Assembly: GCF_019455385.1 (NCBI RefSeq)
Contig: NZ_JACOFR010000005.1
Coordinates: forward strand, 248,001 to 312,000
Source of the DNA: Bradyrhizobium sp. BR 10289
GTDB taxonomy: Bacteria; Pseudomonadota; Alphaproteobacteria; Rhizobiales; Xanthobacteraceae
Direction of reading: 5' to 3'
Length of the DNA stretch: 64,000 nt
Shown: piece by piece, positions 61,641 to 64,000 of the stretch
Position numbering within the stretch: position 1 is the first letter of the stretch
How the letters are laid out: each line of letters opens with the position of its first letter
The notes under the pieces: generated by a model
What the model was told of the DNA's origin: nothing
Database searches by the model: none
What the model saw: only the letters and a program-made list of their open reading frames with translations
Program-made: the position numbers and the translations under genes

Positions 61641-62840
61641 ATGACCGTGCATACTGGAAGGCATTTTCTCCAGATTCCAGGACCGACCAATGTCCCCGAC
61701 CGCGTGCTGCGGGCGATGGACATGCCGACGCTGGACCACCGCGGTCCGGAGTTCGCCGAGCTCGGCTTCGGCGTGCTTGCCGCGATGCAGCGCGTATTCC
61801 GCACCAAGCAGCCCGTGATCATCTTCCCCTCGTCCGGGACCGGCGCCTGGGAAGCGGCGATGGTCAACGTGTTTTCGCCCGGCGACAAGGTCCTGATGTG
61901 CGAGACCGGCCAGTTCGCTGTGCTGTGGCGCGGCATCGCCGACAAGTTCAGGCTCGACGTCGACTTCATCCCGAGCGACTGGCGCCATGGCGCCGACCTC
62001 GCCGAGATCGAGAAACGGCTTGCCGCCGACAAGCAGCACGCCATCAAGGCCGTCTGCGTCGTGCACAACGAGACCTCGACCGGCTGCGTCACCCCGCCCG
62101 CGGAGGTGCGCAAGATCCTCGACCGCACAAAACATCCGGCGCTGTTGATGGTCGACACCATCTCCGGCCTCGGCTCGATGGAATACGAGCACGACGCCTG
62201 GGGCATCGACGTCTCGGTCGCCGGCTCCCAGAAGGGCCTGATGCTTCCGCCCGGCCTCGGCTTCAACGCCGTTTCGGAGAAGGCGCTCGCGGTGGCGAAG
62301 GTTAACCCGGGCATGCGTTCCTATTGGGACTGGCAGGAAGTGATCAGCTTCAACAAGCTCGGCACCTTCCCCTACACGCCCGCGACCAATCTGCTCTACG
62401 GCCTGCGCGAAGCGGTGAAGATGCTGGAAGAGGAAGGGCTGGAGAACGTCTGGTCCCGCCACAAGCGTCACAGCGCGGCGACGCGCGCGGCGGCCAAGGT
62501 CTGGGGCCTGGAGACGCAGTGCATCGATCCGGCCGCACATTCGCCGGCGTTGACCGGCGTGCGCGTGCCTGACGGCTTTGATGCCGACGCCTTCCGCAAG
62601 GTGGTGCTGGAAAACTTCGACATGTCGCTGGGCACCGGCTTGAACAAGGTCAAGGGCAAGGTGTTCCGCATCGGCCATATCGGCCATTTCAACGATCTGA
62701 TGCTGATGGGCACGCTCGCCGGCGTCGAGATGGGCCTGGATCTTGCAAAGATCCCGCACCGGAGCGGCGGCGTGCTGGCAGCCATGGACGTCCTGAAGGG
62801 GCGTGACGTGGTGCCGATCGCCAAAGCCCAGGTGGCTTAA
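61641..62840 (+). CDS. Serine-glyoxylate aminotransferase-like enzyme, copy 2
   Basis: A 399-residue paralogue of the enzyme at 58977, strongly similar along its length: TGRHFLQIPGPTNVPDRVLRAMDMPTLDHRGPEF, IIFPSSGTGAWEAAMVNVFSPGDKVL, VDTISGLGSMEY and PLP lysine in AGSQKGLMLPPGLGF. ATG 61641 starts MTVHTGRHF; an upstream frame to 61548 is not conserved between the copies. Two copies around one transporter suggest different amino donors or a recent duplication. The cut-off enoyl-CoA hydratase follows after 30 bases. Confidence 0.92.
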   Translation: MTVHTGRHFLQIPGPTNVPDRVLRAMDMPTLDHRGPEFAELGFGVLAAMQRVFRTKQPVIIFPSSGTGAWEAAMVNVFSPGDKVLMCETGQFAVLWRGIADKFRLDVDFIPSDWRHGADLAEIEKRLAADKQHAIKAVCVVHNETSTGCVTPPAEVRKILDRTKHPALLMVDTISGLGSMEYEHDAWGIDVSVAGSQKGLMLPPGLGFNAVSEKALAVAKVNPGMRSYWDWQEVISFNKLGTFPYTPATNLLYGLREAVKMLEEEGLENVWSRHKRHSAATRAAAKVWGLETQCIDPAAHSPALTGVRVPDGFDADAFRKVVLENFDMSLGTGLNKVKGKVFRIGHIGHFNDLMLMGTLAGVEMGLDLAKIPHRSGGVLAAMDVLKGRDVVPIAKAQVA

Positions 62841-62870
62841 GGGCTGAACTAACTGGAAAGAGAACGCGCG

Positions 62871-63048
62871 ATGAATGCACCGACGACTGCTAACGAAGAT
62901 CTGCTCTACTCCGTCACGGACGGCATCGCGCGGATCACTTTCAACCGCCCCCAGGCGCGCAACGCCATGACCTTCGCCATGTATGATCGCATGGCGGAGA
63001 TCTGCACCGAGATCAACGGCGACCGTTCGATCAAGGCATTGATCCTGA
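62871..63048 (+). pseudogene. Enoyl-CoA hydratase/isomerase, truncated after about 59 residues
   Basis: AGAGAACGCGCG and ATG 62871 open a normal crotonase N-terminus: LLYSVTDGIARITFNRPQARNAMTFAMYDRMAEICTEINGDRSIKALILTG. The next residues should be the oxyanion-hole AGGxAFxxGxD, but the frame turns into unrelated sequence and stops at about 63098. Crotonases have about 260 residues, so three quarters is missing. The break coincides with recombinase remains on the other strand. It was probably the third enzyme of this unit. Confidence 0.8.
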
Positions 63049-63049
63049 C

Positions 63050-63650
63050 CGGGCGTTTGCCTCCTGCACCGATAAGAGCCGCAATGGAGTTGCCCTGAGA
63101 GTCTGCGCCGGGGTTTCCGGTGAACACTGGTTTGACCTGACCCCGATCGCGCTTGATTTCTTGCACTCGAGCAAAAGTGTCGGCGTCGACGACGGCAAGG
63201 TGTGGCACATCGGATCGTGCCATTGTGACTCCGAGCTGGGGCACGACACGCGTTTTCCAGTGTCGGGATCCTTGAGCATGCGGACGCGATTCGACACCGG
63301 CCGGCTGGCGTATTCCCCGTTGCTCAAGATGTCGTTGTGTCGATTGTTTGATCCGGTCAGCACGCCGGGCTCCGATATGCCCCGCGCAGCCGGCCTAATC
63401 TTGTCGGTGTTCAAGTGCGCCCGGCTGGCCTCGGCTTGCATGGTAACCATAAGCCTGCCCGCCGGCATGCTTGCCGTCGCGAATGTTTCCGGCGGCAACG
63501 CAGCGCACCTTGTGCACGAGATCTCTTAGGGATAGCGCACCGATAATTGCGCGAATACCAACCTGCACTTGATCCGGCTCGGCCTTCATGAGTCGTGGCG
63601 ATGTCAATGCCTTGAAAGTTGAGCCGCTTGAGTTCGAGCGCAAAGTGAGA
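63050..63650 (-). pseudogene. Decayed serine recombinase
   Basis: Reading the minus strand in shifting frames gives pieces of a large serine recombinase in order: LNFQGIDIATTHEG (about 63600-63640), IRAIIGALSLRDLVHKVR and AGNIRDGKHAGGQAYGYHA, then NDILSNGEYASRPVSNRVRMLKDPDTGKRVS and finally VPHLAVVDADTFARVQEIKRDRG near 63150. These belong to the end of the catalytic domain and the Recombinase (PF07508) domain. The N-terminal catalytic serine part is missing and at least two frameshifts are needed. Its end abuts the broken crotonase gene. Confidence 0.75.
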
Positions 63651-63746
63651 TTAGCTTAAGCCGGTGTCCGTCAAACGGCCGACAGCTCGGATTTTCAATT
63701 GAAAGAGGCCGCCAGACGAGGTGGCCCTCTAAGGGAGAGATGAGTC

Positions 63747-64000
63747 ATGAAAACGATTGTTAGTCTTTTGGCTTTGGCGAGTTTCGCGCCGGTTATCGCA
63801 CAACAGCAAGTGTCACCGCCCGTAAAAATGCTGTCTCCGGCAGAATGTGCCTTGATAGAGAGACGTCCCGCTGGCGATTACATGGTCAACGGAACGATCA
63901 CAATTGGCGGCTTGACCGTTACCAATAGCAACGTTCCGCGCAACGGGATTAATTTGGGTGGGATCGACCCATTCGAGATCATCACCCGCTCGTGTTTCGT
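63747..64000 (+). CDS. Small exported protein, cut by the window edge
   Basis: ATG 63747 follows GGGAGA and opens MKTIVSLLALASFAPVIAQQQ, a Sec signal peptide with a likely cleavage after IAQ. The following 60 residues (VKMLSPAECALIERRPAGDYMV, then GTITIGGLTVTNSNVPRNGINLGGIDPFEIITRSCF) contain two cysteines, as in small periplasmic proteins. I do not recognise a family. The C-terminus lies beyond the window. Confidence 0.65.
   Translation, partial: MKTIVSLLALASFAPVIAQQQVSPPVKMLSPAECALIERRPAGDYMVNGTITIGGLTVTNSNVPRNGINLGGIDPFEIITRSCF

Noticed and set aside
1..64000. CRISPR array, intact insertion sequence or intact prophage
   Set aside because: No regular repeat-spacer series, no transposase-like protein with terminal inverted repeats and no phage structural genes were seen.

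Overview
The window reads as a piece of an alphaproteobacterial chromosome of the Bradyrhizobium type. This is an inference from the high G+C, the many LysR, GntR and TetR regulators next to catabolic operons, the relatives of known rhizobial secreted and amidohydrolase families, and the cobbled organisation. No rRNA, intact tRNA, CRISPR array or intact insertion sequence was seen. Nearly every region is small-molecule catabolism.

Layout. 0-5.7 kb: a TetR gene divergent from two small membrane proteins, then two NAD(P)-binding oxidoreductases around an SRPBCC protein, an HxlR regulator and an SDR. 5.8-11.9 kb: LysR, M81 metallopeptidase, NodB-type deacetylase, MFS permease and alpha/beta hydrolase, an uptake-and-hydrolysis operon of unknown substrate. 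11.9-13.4 kb: an SDR divergent from a TetR with two matching operators. 13.6-17.4 kb: a three-subunit molybdenum hydroxylase of the PaoABC type. 18.6-24.4 kb: LysR divergent from purU, a LigM/DesA-like O-demethylase, folD and an aromatic-acid-type MFS, which together suggest tetrahydrofolate-dependent O-demethylation with disposal of the one-carbon unit as formate. 25-27 kb: LysR and a quinone-oxidoreductase-like enzyme.

27.2-41.5 kb is the most interesting block. It has an aconitase-type hydratase pair, an isocitrate-lyase/PEP-mutase-family lyase, a MmgE/PrpD protein, two PrpF-type isomerases, an amidohydrolase, a solute-binding protein, a GntR/UTRA regulator and an MFS gene broken by one amber codon. 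An identical 14-base operator-like sequence precedes two of the transcription units and a degenerate copy lies next to the regulator. Isomerase, hydratase and lyase are the same three enzyme families that convert methylitaconate through dimethylmaleate and dimethylmalate to propionate and pyruvate in anaerobic nicotinate fermentation, so this may be an undescribed branched-dicarboxylate (or alkyl-aconitate) pathway.

41.7-53.6 kb is a pyrimidine-utilisation locus: rutR, and rutABCDEF in the plus direction. Divergent from it is an operon of solute-binding protein, a permease-ATPase fusion, a 1136-residue molybdopterin oxidoreductase that carries its own flavin/[2Fe-2S] reductase, and a GntR regulator. 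No RutG permease is present; the ABC system may replace it.

53.6-54.6 kb is a gene-free strip with degenerate tRNA-3'-end-like sequences. Beyond it the base composition becomes visibly more G+C-rich, and the genes (GlcG-like, FAD/Fe-S oxidase, GntR, two serine-glyoxylate aminotransferase paralogues, MFS) look like a glycolate/glyoxylate module. This ends at 63.05 kb, where an enoyl-CoA hydratase gene is cut off against a decayed serine recombinase. A secreted protein runs off the right edge.
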